Origin: DATHBD01 sp035296325
Lineage (GTDB): Bacteria; Actinomycetota; Actinomycetes; Mycobacteriales; Micromonosporaceae
Assembly (NCBI GenBank): GCA_035296325.1
Contig: DATHBD010000023.1
Location: forward strand, 310,001-374,000
DNA length: 64,000 nt
Direction: 5' to 3'
The position numbers and the translations under genes were made by a program. The first letter of the stretch is position 1, and every line of letters begins with the position of its first letter. A model generated the notes under the pieces. It had not been told where the DNA came from and did not search any database. It was given only the letters and a program-made list of their open reading frames with translations. Shown in pieces: positions 42,887 to 51,522 of the stretch.

Positions 42887-43362
42887 TCAAATCCCCTCGC
42901 CAGCGGATGCTCGGGCACGCCAGGCGTACGCGAGCCTGGCCGCCTGCTACCCCGGCCCGACACCCGCAAACGGTGAAAAGCCAGGCGGTTGGCACACAGT
43001 ACCGTCGTAGGCACAGTCCGTCGGGGTCCGCCATCCGACGGGACAGGCCCGGCCCGGCATCGGCACGCCGCTCCGGGACCGGACGTTTCGCACGGTAAAT
43101 CACGGCAGGTGCCGGTGTTCACGGCGCGATGTCGTAGGACGCCAACCGCACACTTCGTGACGTCGCCAGCGGGGAAAGCGGGACGATCGTCACGGCCTCG
43201 ACTACGGGCATCAGCCCATCTTGCGCTATCGGGGGACAGATCGGCTGCGCCGCGCGGGACTCGTGTGGCTTTCGTGCGGACGGAACTCTCGCCACGTACG
43301 TCATTGACGCACAACGATATTATGGGACAACCCGAGGCAGCCACAGTTGCTAACCTCCGAAG
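42887..43362. other. Divergent intergenic region, no gene seen
   Basis: This 476-base gap lies between glf and the coiled-coil membrane protein. An AT-rich patch (about 43303-43325) contains TTGACG and TATTAT, but too close together to be a standard -35/-10 pair. No reading frame here has a credible start and product. Confidence 0.35.
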
Positions 43363-44301
43363 GTGGCAGACGGGGACTATGAACGAGCCGGCCCCCAGGC
43401 AGGGCCGGGCACCGGCGGCTATCCGGGGCCTCACGGACAGAGTCCGGTGGGCCCTCAGGACCCTGCATCGCAGTGGCCAATCCCGGCGGCCACCGGCGTG
43501 CCCCCTCAGAACGTGCCCCCGCAGACCGTGGCCGGGCGGCGCAGTCGACGTTGGATCTGGATCACCGTGGCCGTCGTCGCCTGCATCGTCGTTTCACTGG
43601 TGGCCACCGCCGGCCTGGTGACGTGGCGGGCCGTAGATCACACCCGCAGACACCAGTTCGAGAGTTTCGGTCCGAGCGGCCATGGTCCGCTCAAGCTGGG
43701 AATGTCCAGGGACGCCGCACTGGCGACGGGAGTGCCGTCCCCGACGGTGACGGCGATGCGGGAGGAATGCGCGGATCACGTGCGGCGGACCGGCCCTCAA
43801 CCCGACGCGGCGATGCTCACGGCCACCGAGGAAGCACTGAAGGCGTACGAGCGGGCAGCCAAGGCCGCCGAGGATGCCGAAGCCGCGGCCGGTGCAACGC
43901 TCGGCAACGGCGCGACGATTGAGGAACTCCAGGCAAAGCTGCAGCGCATGAAGGCGTCCTTGGAGGCCACGCAGGCCAAGGGCGTCGCTCTGGATGAGTT
44001 GCTGCGGCTGGGGAAGGAGCGCATGTTGGCGCTGCGGGCCAACGGAGCGCTGACGTTCAACGCCCGAGGCGAACTGGTCCGAATCTATGCGCCTCCAGGC
44101 GCCCGCACCCCCAAAGGTGTCAGCGTCGGCTCCAGCGACATGGACCTGCAACGCGCCTATGGCAGTGAGCTGTCGGACAAGGGCGGCTTCTACACTATGC
44201 GGGCATCGTCGCAACGGGCCGACTACCGGTACCAGTTCGGGGTTGACGAGGGCAAGGTGAGCTGGATGGCCCTACTGGACCGCGACGACATTTGCGCCTG
44301 A
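43363..44301 (+). CDS. Membrane-anchored coiled-coil protein
   Basis: This 312-residue protein has a Pro/Gly/Gln-rich cytoplasmic tail (1 to about 58), one membrane helix (WIWITVAVVACIVVSLVATAGLVTW, about 64-88) and an extracellular part. That part contains a predicted coiled coil (about 145-215; AYERAAKAAEDAEAAAG, LQAKLQRMKASLEATQ) and a C-terminal domain with two cysteines. LKLGMSRDAALATG resembles the GMS..(E/A)A motif of small outer-surface repeat domains. The function is unknown. The GTG at 43363 has AAGG almost adjacent, so the start may be leaderless or slightly misplaced. Confidence 0.7.
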   Translation: MADGDYERAGPQAGPGTGGYPGPHGQSPVGPQDPASQWPIPAATGVPPQNVPPQTVAGRRSRRWIWITVAVVACIVVSLVATAGLVTWRAVDHTRRHQFESFGPSGHGPLKLGMSRDAALATGVPSPTVTAMREECADHVRRTGPQPDAAMLTATEEALKAYERAAKAAEDAEAAAGATLGNGATIEELQAKLQRMKASLEATQAKGVALDELLRLGKERMLALRANGALTFNARGELVRIYAPPGARTPKGVSVGSSDMDLQRAYGSELSDKGGFYTMRASSQRADYRYQFGVDEGKVSWMALLDRDDICA

Positions 44302-44423
44302 GACAACAGTCCGTCTCACCGGGCCGGCCCAGTCACCGGCTGCACCCGCGGCTCGGGGCGTCGCCGGAGCACCCCAGTGACATCCTGGCAACTGCCCACC
44401 GGCACTGCAGGCAGGAGGACCAC

Positions 44424-44777
44424 GTGCGCGCCGTACGCATCACGGCCAACCTTCGAGTGGCCGACATCGAGGAGGCGAAAAGTTTCTACGCCGACTACCT
44501 CGGGCTCACCTCCGAGGAGTTCAACATGGGTTGGGTGGCCCGCTATACCGCGCCCGACACCGGGGCGAACGTCCAGCTCGTGACCAGGGACGCATCCGCG
44601 CCACAGGATTCGGTCATCTCCGTCCACACGGGCGACGTCGACGGCGCTTATGAGGAGGCGCAGAAACTCGGCTACGAGATCGTGCATCCGATCACCACCG
44701 AACCGTGGGGTGTGCGCCGGTTCCTTGTTCGAGCACCGGACGGCAACGTCATCAACATCGTCGCCCACCGGGGCTGA
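44424..44777 (+). CDS. VOC/glyoxalase-fold protein
   Basis: This 117-residue vicinal-oxygen-chelate protein is intact: VRITANLRVADIEEAKSFYADYLGL at the start and RRFLVRAPDGNVINIVAH at the end, with a Glu/His-type metal scaffold. The activity (glyoxalase, dioxygenase or antibiotic-binding) cannot be told. AGGAGG lies 5 bases before the GTG. A fragment of a second VOC-type gene follows. Confidence 0.85.
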   Translation: MRAVRITANLRVADIEEAKSFYADYLGLTSEEFNMGWVARYTAPDTGANVQLVTRDASAPQDSVISVHTGDVDGAYEEAQKLGYEIVHPITTEPWGVRRFLVRAPDGNVINIVAHRG

Positions 44778-44938
44778 TGCAGCGCAACGAGCTGACCTGC
44801 GATCCGCTATGTCAGCACGGAAGGAAGTTCGTGTTCGCCGCGTACGTAACGATCAACATTCTCGCTTCGTGGTGAACTTGGCTTACCACGGCATTTGGTG
44901 ATCCGGCGTCGCATCCCTTGCCGAGCGCCGGCGACTGA

Positions 44939-45202
44939 CGGTCACTCGCCGAAGCAGCGTATAGCGCCTCGCAGGGCGCGACCGTCTTCATCTGGATCGA
45001 CGGCATCGACCAGTTGCGCGAGCGGTTGAACCATCGGCGTACCGAGGTGCCGGTGTGGGGGCCGGCCGTGTGGACGCCGGAGATCGAGAAGGCGCAGTGG
45101 GAGGGCCGGGTGCTGACAATTGCCGACCCGTTCGGCAACCATCTGCGATTCAGCGAGCCGGACGATCCGACGGAGCGAGCCGGCCTTCCTCGCTGGGCCT
45201 GA
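44939..45202 (+). pseudogene. 5'-truncated glyoxalase/bleomycin-resistance-like gene
   Basis: The open stretch encodes about 87 residues matching only the C-terminal half of a glyoxalase-superfamily protein: GATVFIWIDGIDQLRERL, then GRVLTIADPFGNHLRFSEP. The N-terminal half, with the first metal ligand and LPV.D...A..FY motif, is missing; a stop at 44936 closes the frame, and no plausible start precedes the homology (a TTG at 45014 would give 62 residues). It is probably a decayed gene left after a deletion. Confidence 0.6.
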
Positions 45203-45205
45203 CCC

Positions 45206-45242
45206 GTCCCACGCTGCCAGGCGGCGTGGGACCGCCTGGCAG
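45206..45242. terminator. Interleaved double hairpin, bidirectional terminator
   Basis: Four abutting 9-base blocks read A-B-A'-B': GTCCCACGC, TGCCAGGCG, then the exact complement of A (45224-45232), then of B (45233-45241). Either hairpin, A/A' or B/B', can form, but not both at full length. It lies between the convergent VOC fragment and the ABC permease gene and probably terminates both strands. Confidence 0.65.
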
Positions 45243-45281
45243 CCGCGCCGCCCGGACAGGGCTGCGCCCTGCGCTGTCCAC

Positions 45282-47732
45282 TCAGCGGGACAGCCGGGCC
45301 AGGGGCCGTGCGCCTCGGCCGACGAAGGCCGCGACGAGTGTTGCGAGCACCGGCGGGACGAGGCCGATCAGGAGCAGCGCCCGCCACGGCGTGTGCCAGT
45401 GCACCTCGGTGCTGTATCCGATGTAGCCGGCTGCCGGGCCGATGCCGGCGAGCAGCCCGAGAGCCGTGCCGAGCCCGACGATGAGCGCGGCCTGGGTCGC
45501 GGTGATCTGTCGTTGAATCCGGGGTGTCGCACCGACTGACGCCATGGTGGCGAGGTCGCTGCGCAGTTCCACCGTGGCCAGCCCGACCGCGACGGCGCTG
45601 GCCACAAGCGTGACGAGGCCACTGATCACGGCCAAGAGGTAGAACATCAGGGTGGTGCTGCCGGTGGGTGGCGTCAGCTTCGCCACTGTGGCGGTGATCG
45701 GCGAGCCCGGTGGCTGTGCGGCGGCAAGCTGTGCCCGCAGCAGTACATCGTTGGCTGCGGCGACCTCCCTTTCGCTGGGCGTGCGGGTGGTGTCGACGAT
45801 CACCCACCAGGGTTCGAGCGTCAGCCCCAACCGCTGGGCCGTGGCCGGTCCCACCACGACTGCCGGCAGCCTGACAAAGGTCTGCCCAGCGTCGGCGAGC
45901 ACCGCCGGCACCGGGACGGGCTGGGCGGCGTTGAGCGGCAGCGCAACGGTGTCGCCGTCGATCAGGGCGGCGTTGAAGACCACCGCACCACCGCGGTCCA
46001 GGATCGCCGACTCCTCTGCGGTGGCGGCGCGGCCGGTCACCAGTCGGATGACCGCCGGCCCGCCCACTGCGATGTGGCGGTGATCCAGGGCTGCCAACTG
46101 GGCGGGATCAGTGGGGCCGTCCGGGAGGGGGCGTTGGAACGGGACGGTCACCGTGGCGATCTGCAGCGCAACGGCCTCCCGCGTGGGTAGGGCGGCGGCG
46201 AAGCGACGAAGTCCGTCCGGTCCGAGCAGGCTGGCGCCCTCCGCGGGCAGTACCACCTGCCCCGTCCTTGCCTCGGCCCGTAGCGGTGTCGCCTCGTCCC
46301 GCGCGGCGCCCACAAGCGCCAGCGCGACGCTGCCCGCGACGGCGGCGGTGACCGCAGCGATGGCCGCTCCGGTACGCATCCGGTGCCGAGCCGCGTGGCG
46401 CAGGCCCAACCGTGCGGAAAGTGGCATGCGACGCGCGACTGGGCCGGCGATCCGCAGCAGGGCCGGCGCACAGGCCACCAAACCGAGCAGCTGTGCGATG
46501 GCACCCAGGGCCAGCCCATCGACGCGTCCATGCGGATTGCCGAAGGTCACCAGGGCCGCCGTGCCGACGGCGAGGAGGCTCACGCCGGAGGCCAAGCCGA
46601 CGATGTCGGCGCGGGAGCGCGTTCGCTGGCCGCCGAGGCGGTCGCGGACCGGGCGGTCGCGCACCGACCGCGCAGCCAGCGTCGCCGCGGCACCGCCCGT
46701 GGATGCCGTCACCGCGGCGACCGCCGCCAGCGACCACCAGGGCAGGGACACATCGATCAACGGGTGATCGGCGATGCGCTCGATGGCCCGCCCGGCCGAC
46801 GCGAAGGTCAGTAGTCCTAGGAGTGCGCCGGTGGTGGCGGCACCCGCACCGAGCACCAGCCCGCTGGCGAGCACGACGCGGCTGACCTGCCGGCCCGTGC
46901 CACCAACAGCAGCCACCATGGCCAGCTCCCGACGCTGGCGATGCGCACCCACCAGGAACGCCGCCGCCGCGAGCAGCACCATCTGCGCACCGGCGAAGCT
47001 GGTCACCAGCGCCGCCGCGGCCGCCTCGACGGCCCGGTCAGCGGCGGTCGGCCCCGCCTCCCGGCGGTCGACGTAACCCGGGGAGCCCCGGGTCATCTGC
47101 ACCTGTGACGGCGACCAATGCCGCCCGGCCGGCAGCTGCACCAGCAGTGTCGCCCGCGCGGTGGGGGAGAGCGGCGCATCGGCCGGTACCAGCAGGCCAC
47201 TGGCGCGCAGGGATCGGCTCCAGTCCACGATGCCGACCACGGTCAGGCGGCGCTGCGGCATTCCGGCCTGGATCTGGCTGCCCAACTCGGCGTCGAGGTC
47301 GCTGGCCAGCGCCCGGGTCAGCGCCACCTCGGCCGGGCCCTGTGGCGGGCGCCCAACTCGCAGCACATATCGACCCCTGTGTAGTGGGTGCGCCGCGTCG
47401 GTCGCCTCGTACGGGTGGGTCCGCAACCCGACGGCCGCCTGGACGACCGTCTGAGCCTGCGCCATCGGGACGGTGTGACTTCCCGGCGGCAGGCTCGCCG
47501 CGACCTCGTCCAGATCGTCGGCATCGAGGATCACGTCGGCTCGGCCCATCGAGAACGTGGTCTCCTGCGCCGAGGTGCCGCCCAGGTTCGCCCAAGCTAC
47601 CGCCAGAACCGTGCCGGCATAGGCGGGGATAAAAAGCATCAGCAGCACCAGAACGCTGCGAGCGCAGTGGCGCCGGGTGGAACGACGGGCGATGCGCAGC
47701 GCGACGCGCCACGAGCCGGCAAGCTCGGCCAT
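45282..47732 (-). CDS. FtsX-like ABC transporter permease
   Basis: This protein of about 816 residues has two FtsX-type units. One N-terminal membrane helix (SVLVLLMLFIPAYAGTVLAVAW) and a large extracellular region are followed by three helices (about 240-350), then more helices, a second extracellular region and a final trio near the C-terminus. It would form the membrane part of an exporter or lipoprotein/peptide-handling ABC system with the ATPase encoded just upstream. ATG 47732 gives a one-base overlap (TGATG) with the ATPase stop; GTG 47735 is the alternative. The third gene of the operon is padR. Confidence 0.87.
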   Translation of the reverse strand: MAELAGSWRVALRIARRSTRRHCARSVLVLLMLFIPAYAGTVLAVAWANLGGTSAQETTFSMGRADVILDADDLDEVAASLPPGSHTVPMAQAQTVVQAAVGLRTHPYEATDAAHPLHRGRYVLRVGRPPQGPAEVALTRALASDLDAELGSQIQAGMPQRRLTVVGIVDWSRSLRASGLLVPADAPLSPTARATLLVQLPAGRHWSPSQVQMTRGSPGYVDRREAGPTAADRAVEAAAAALVTSFAGAQMVLLAAAAFLVGAHRQRRELAMVAAVGGTGRQVSRVVLASGLVLGAGAATTGALLGLLTFASAGRAIERIADHPLIDVSLPWWSLAAVAAVTASTGGAAATLAARSVRDRPVRDRLGGQRTRSRADIVGLASGVSLLAVGTAALVTFGNPHGRVDGLALGAIAQLLGLVACAPALLRIAGPVARRMPLSARLGLRHAARHRMRTGAAIAAVTAAVAGSVALALVGAARDEATPLRAEARTGQVVLPAEGASLLGPDGLRRFAAALPTREAVALQIATVTVPFQRPLPDGPTDPAQLAALDHRHIAVGGPAVIRLVTGRAATAEESAILDRGGAVVFNAALIDGDTVALPLNAAQPVPVPAVLADAGQTFVRLPAVVVGPATAQRLGLTLEPWWVIVDTTRTPSEREVAAANDVLLRAQLAAAQPPGSPITATVAKLTPPTGSTTLMFYLLAVISGLVTLVASAVAVGLATVELRSDLATMASVGATPRIQRQITATQAALIVGLGTALGLLAGIGPAAGYIGYSTEVHWHTPWRALLLIGLVPPVLATLVAAFVGRGARPLARLSR

Positions 47733-48454
47733 CACGAAACCGTCCCGAGGAGCTGCTCAGGCCCGCCCCGAGGCGCCGTCGCGTCGACCAACCGGCCATC
47801 GCGCAGAAAGATCGTTCGGTCGGCCCAGCCGGCGTACCGAGGCTCGTGCGTCACCAGGACCCCGGCCGCGCCCCGGTCGATCCGGTGCCGGAGCACCTCC
47901 AGGACGGCAAGGCTGGTGTGGGAGTCGAGGGCTCCGGTGGGCTCGTCCGCGAGGACCAAGCTGCGCTGCCCGATCAGGGCCCGGGCGATGGCAACGCGTT
48001 GCTGCTGCCCGCCGGAGAGCTGATCCGGGAACCGGTCGGCGACCCCGCGTAGCCCTACCTCGGCCAGGGCCGCCACAGCCTCCCGCCGTGCGTTGCGGCT
48101 GCCCACTCCGGCGAGCTCCCGGGGGAGGGCGACGTTCTCAGCCGCGGTGAGGTCGGTGACCAGGTTGTAGTCCTGGAAGACGTAACCGACCCGGTCCCGG
48201 CGAAGCCGGGCCAGTGCTGCGGCGTCCAGACCGTCCAGCCTGACATCTTCGATCTGGATCGACCCGCAGGTGGGAGCGTCCAGCCCGCCGGCCAACGCGA
48301 GCAGCGTCGACTTCCCGGAGCCGGATGGGCCCATCACCGCCACCAATTCGCCGGGGTGCACCTCGAAGCTCACATCGTCAAGGGCCCGGAGTACACCATC
48401 GCCGGCCGGATAGACCCGGCTGACCGCGGTGAACCGCAGCACCGCTCCGCTCAT
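47732..48454 (-). CDS. ABC transporter ATP-binding protein
   Basis: This 240-residue ATPase is of the MacB/LolD type. It has Walker A GPSGSGKST (about 41-49), a Q-loop in VFQDYNLV, signature LSGGQQQRVAIARAL, Walker B LVLADEPTGALD and the H-loop His in VTHEPRYA. It powers the FtsX-like permease encoded immediately downstream. It overlaps the PadR gene by ATGA and the permease gene by one or four bases, so all three proteins are made together. Confidence 0.93.
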   Translation of the reverse strand: MSGAVLRFTAVSRVYPAGDGVLRALDDVSFEVHPGELVAVMGPSGSGKSTLLALAGGLDAPTCGSIQIEDVRLDGLDAAALARLRRDRVGYVFQDYNLVTDLTAAENVALPRELAGVGSRNARREAVAALAEVGLRGVADRFPDQLSGGQQQRVAIARALIGQRSLVLADEPTGALDSHTSLAVLEVLRHRIDRGAAGVLVTHEPRYAGWADRTIFLRDGRLVDATAPRGGPEQLLGTVS

Positions 48455-49059
48455 CGCTGTGCCGTCCGGTCCTGCGTGCCTCTCGCGGGGGCGGGCTGTG
48501 CGTCGGCGGCCGCGGTCGGCTGTCGGCGGCCTGATGTCCGCCGCCTGAGCACGGTCGCCTCGACATGGTCGAGCCAGCGGATCTCGCTCTCCAACGAGAA
48601 GATCAGGTGGTCCAGGACGAGGAGCCAGGTGAGGTCGTCCGCCGGGTCCGCCCGCCGACGGAGGTCGGTGTAGTCGCGCATCTGGCGCATCGACTCGGTC
48701 CGCTGCGCCTGGGCTACGGCGGCCACGTCGATGTCTGGAGTCGCCGCCGCCATGGCGAGCTTGATCGCCAGCTCGCTGCGAGGCCGATCCGTGTCGGCGA
48801 CCGGAGTGATGAACCAGCTCGCGAGCGCCGTCCGGCCGACCTCCGTGATGGCGTACATCTCGCGGCCGTCGTCGTTGCTGCCCACGGAGCAGACGTAGCT
48901 GTCGCGGGCAAGACGCTCCAGCGTGGTGTACACCTGCCCCACGTTGAGCGCCCAGGTTCCTCCGGTGCGGGTGTCGAACTCGGTCCTGACCTGATAGCCG
49001 TACTTCGGGCCGTCGGCGAAGAGTGCGAGCAGGCCCCACCGGACCGCGTTTCGCTGCAT
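48451..49059 (-). CDS. PadR-family transcriptional regulator
   Basis: This 202-residue PadR-type regulator has a winged helix at about 5-85 (WGLLALFADGPKYGYQVRTEF, LNVGQVYTTLERLARDSYV, REMYAITEVGRTAL) and a C-terminal helical dimerisation domain (about 95-170), then a disordered tail. It heads the padR-ATPase-permease operon and probably represses it, responding to a compound the pump exports. A 26-base palindrome lies 10 bases upstream of its start. Confidence 0.9.
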   Translation of the reverse strand: MQRNAVRWGLLALFADGPKYGYQVRTEFDTRTGGTWALNVGQVYTTLERLARDSYVCSVGSNDDGREMYAITEVGRTALASWFITPVADTDRPRSELAIKLAMAAATPDIDVAAVAQAQRTESMRQMRDYTDLRRRADPADDLTWLLVLDHLIFSLESEIRWLDHVEATVLRRRTSGRRQPTAAADAQPAPARGTQDRTAQR

Positions 49060-49069
49060 GCCGTCGAAC

Positions 49070-49095
49070 TTACCAAGTAACTAGTTACTCAGTAA
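49070..49095 (-). promoter_or_regulatory. PadR operator
   Basis: A 26-base near-perfect palindrome is centred on AGTAACT-AGTTACT (49076-49089), with TTAC and GTAA outer arms and only two mismatched pairs. It sits 10 bases upstream of padR and includes the TAA stop of the preceding membrane-protein gene (49085-49087). It is a probable PadR binding site. Confidence 0.65.
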
Positions 49096-49759
49096 AGTCG
49101 CCGGTCGCAGCGCACGTGTCGGGCGCGGTTTCGGCTCCCGTCCCGCCGTTCCCGGCCGGCGATAGAGCGGGCGCAACCGCCGGTCGGCCGGGCCACCGGC
49201 GCCGGTGCGCCGACCAGGCGATGGCCTCGGCAAGTTGCGCGCCGGGCGGCGCATCGTCATCGGCCGCCGATCGGGTCCGCCGTGCCGGACCTTCGTCCCT
49301 TGGCCTACGAGGCATCCGGACCATCGCGCCGTACCCGAGGTGGAGCGGCAAGTACCACAGGTGCCCCCAGTCGTTCCAGGCCAGCGACATCAGGACCGGG
49401 ACCGAGGTCAACCCCACCACCGCCAGCGGCCGGAAAGCCCGCTGTGGCAGTGCGAGCCCGAGCGGATACAGCACCGCCATGGCCAGGCCGGTGGCCACTG
49501 CGAAGGTGGCCAGCGAGATGGGCGCCAACAGGACGGTGCACCAGAGTGTCCACACCACCAGCGACACCGACTGGCCGTACCCCACCGCGCCACCTGGATT
49601 GATCAGGCTGACCGAAAATTGGCCCAGTACCGCGACCGCCACCGCATAGGGCAGCCACAGGGCGACGTAGGCACCGCCGTACCAGATCATCCAGAGCGCC
49701 CCCCGCACGCCCCGGTTCTCGTGCCACACCCAGTCGTCAGTCCGGGATGCGTGCCTCAT
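49085..49759 (-). CDS. Membrane protein of unknown function
   Basis: This 224-residue protein has four to five membrane helices (about 22-45, 62-90, 95-115, 118-135) and a long basic/disordered C-terminal tail (about 150-224). Trp is unusually frequent. There is no recognised family. The SD AGGAGGAGCT precedes the ATG. Its stop lies inside the PadR operator, 25 bases before padR, so it may read into that operon. Paired palindromes stand just upstream of its start. Confidence 0.6.
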   Translation of the reverse strand: MRHASRTDDWVWHENRGVRGALWMIWYGGAYVALWLPYAVAVAVLGQFSVSLINPGGAVGYGQSVSLVVWTLWCTVLLAPISLATFAVATGLAMAVLYPLGLALPQRAFRPLAVVGLTSVPVLMSLAWNDWGHLWYLPLHLGYGAMVRMPRRPRDEGPARRTRSAADDDAPPGAQLAEAIAWSAHRRRWPGRPAVAPALSPAGNGGTGAETAPDTCAATGDFTE

Positions 49760-49780
49760 AGCTCCTCCTGCCCCGGCCTA

Positions 49781-49827
49781 TTGAGCGGTTGCTCAAGATG
49801 GTATCCGAGAATTGAGCAATTGCTCAA
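49781..49827. promoter_or_regulatory. Paired TTGAGC-N4-GCTCAA operators
   Basis: TTGAGCGGTTGCTCAA (49781-49796) and the perfect palindrome TTGAGCAATTGCTCAA (49812-49827) are 31 bases apart, about three helical turns on the same face. They lie between the divergent membrane-protein and EamA genes. The form suggests a TetR-type dimer site, but no adjacent gene encodes such a regulator. Confidence 0.6.
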
Positions 49828-50009
49828 CCCCGGGAGCAATGACGGAGCGCGCGATCAGCGCGGTGGAGGTAGCAACCCCTACACTCGCGGCGCACCGGGA
49901 CGGGCGACGGCGGCTGTGGGCGCCTGCGACGGGATCCGGACGCGTTTCCCCTACCGTTGCACCGTCGGCCCCGGGCACCACCAGGCGCCGTAGCAGGATA
50001 GGGGGCAGC

Positions 50010-50891
50010 GTGTCCGCGTCCAGCCGTGCGAGCCTGCTCGCTGTCGCCACGATGTTCGGTGCGGCCGCACTGTGGGGTGGGACCGGCGGTGTCGTCGCGG
50101 GCCTGCAGGTGGGTGGCGCAGCCGCTGCCTGTGTGGTCGAGTTGACCACCGGTGTCGTGCTGCTCGGCCTCGCGCTCGCGACTGGGGAGCGGCCCGGCGC
50201 GGCCATCGTCGGCCGGCGACGGCGGATCGCGCTGCTCGGCGCCGTGGAGGCGGCGAACGTGCTGTGCTACTACGTGGCGCTGCAAATGGCGCCGGTTGGA
50301 CCGGTCATGGCACTGCATCTCGCGGCGCCGGTACTGCTCACGGTGGTCGCGCTGGCGCGCGGCAGGCGATCGGTCAGCATCCGCAACGTGTCCGCGATCC
50401 TGATGATCTCGGCGGCACTGACGTTGGTTGCACTGTCCGGTCAGGAGGGCGCTCGACACCCGGCTGTCCTGCAGGGCCTGGCGCTCAGTCTCGTCAGCGC
50501 CGCCTGCCTGGCGGTCTTCCTCACCCTGGTCAGTTCCACGGCGAGTGGCATTGCGCCCGCCCCGGCGGCCGGCTTCCAGATGCTCGTGTCCGGGCTCGTG
50601 CTCTGTCCGGCCTTGATGGACCTGCGTCAACACGGCAGCAGCCTCGCTCCGCTGCTGGCCGTCAGCGTCGCGCTGTTCGCGCCGGCATGCTGGCTGTACT
50701 GGTTCGCCATGCGGCGGCTGACGCCGATCCTTGCGGGTACGGTCCTGCTGACCGAGCCGTTCTTCGGCGTGCCGGCCGCCTACCTCGTCCACGGGCTGCG
50801 GCCATCGGCGTCCCATGCCGTTGCCATCATCCTGATCCTTGGCGCGACGTACATCGACATGACCACGGGCTCGGCCGACAATGCGCTCTGA
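50010..50891 (+). CDS. EamA/DMT-family transporter
   Basis: This 293-residue protein has about ten membrane helices in two repeats, typical of the drug/metabolite transporter (EamA, RhaT-like) superfamily: MFGAAALWGGTGGVVAGL in helix 1, LLGAVEAANVLCYYVALQMAPVGPVMALHLAAPVLL in the first repeat and LTPILAGTVLLTEPFFGVPAAYLV in the second. The substrate is unknown, probably a metabolite exporter. The start is GTG at 50010 after GGGGGCAGC. A longer frame upstream runs into the operator palindromes and is not credible. Confidence 0.83.
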   Translation: MSASSRASLLAVATMFGAAALWGGTGGVVAGLQVGGAAAACVVELTTGVVLLGLALATGERPGAAIVGRRRRIALLGAVEAANVLCYYVALQMAPVGPVMALHLAAPVLLTVVALARGRRSVSIRNVSAILMISAALTLVALSGQEGARHPAVLQGLALSLVSAACLAVFLTLVSSTASGIAPAPAAGFQMLVSGLVLCPALMDLRQHGSSLAPLLAVSVALFAPACWLYWFAMRRLTPILAGTVLLTEPFFGVPAAYLVHGLRPSASHAVAIILILGATYIDMTTGSADNAL

Positions 50892-51111
50892 ACTGCCTGC
50901 GCCGCATTGGGGGCGGAGGTGCCGATCAGCGCCGCAACCGGGCCGACCTTCGGGCTGCGCCTGGCCGGGTGGGGCGGCCGGTTCCTTCGTGGGCGGGATG
51001 CGCCACGGGTTCGACAAGAAATATGGCGACGGGATGTCGAGATCCCCGGCCCGGTTCCGTCCCTGCAGCGAACACGGCCACAATGGGCCGTAGCGCATGA
51101 GGGAGAACATG

Positions 51112-51519
51112 ATGGCCAAGTACCTGCTGCTCAAGCACTACCGGGGCGCGCCGGCACCGGTGAACGACGTGCCGATGGACCAGTGGACGCCAGACGAGCT
51201 CACGGCCCACGTGGAGTACATGAACGACTTCGCCGCCCGGCTCGAGATCACCGGCGAGTTCGTTGACGGGCAGGCGTTGTCGCCGGAGGGCACGTTCGTG
51301 CGCTACGACGGCGAGGGGCGGCCGCCGGTCACTGACGGCCCCTTCGCGGAGACCAAGGATCTGATCGCCGGCTGGATGGTGATCGACGTCGACAGCTACC
51401 AGCGGGCACTGGATTTGGCCGGTGAGCTGTCCGCTGCGCCGGGTGCAGGTGGGAAGCCGATCCACGAATGGCTCGAGGTGCGCCCGTTCCTGACCGCGCC
51501 GCCGACCATCACGGAGTGA
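51112..51519 (+). CDS. DGPF/YCII-type protein paired with ECF sigma
   Basis: This 135-residue YCII-related protein carries TDGPFAETKDLIAGWMVIDVDSYQRALDLAGEL, the DGPF motif. Such proteins sit directly upstream of ECF42-type sigma factors in actinobacteria and are thought to belong to the same pathway, though not as a classical anti-sigma factor. The ATG at 51112 is favoured because GAGGGAG sits 6 bases before it; ATGs at 51097 and 51109 are alternatives. The gap to the sigma gene is three bases. Confidence 0.88.
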   Translation: MAKYLLLKHYRGAPAPVNDVPMDQWTPDELTAHVEYMNDFAARLEITGEFVDGQALSPEGTFVRYDGEGRPPVTDGPFAETKDLIAGWMVIDVDSYQRALDLAGELSAAPGAGGKPIHEWLEVRPFLTAPPTITE

Positions 51520-51522
51520 CGC

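Noticed and set aside
43303..43325. Possible promoter TTGACG...TATTAT
   Set aside because: The hexamers are only about 8 bases apart, too close for a sigma-70-type promoter.
42989..43621. A 210-residue plus-strand frame overlapping the start of the coiled-coil membrane protein
   Set aside because: Its sequence is Arg/Pro/Ser-rich in the wrong phase of codon bias, and the overlapping frame encodes a sensible membrane protein.
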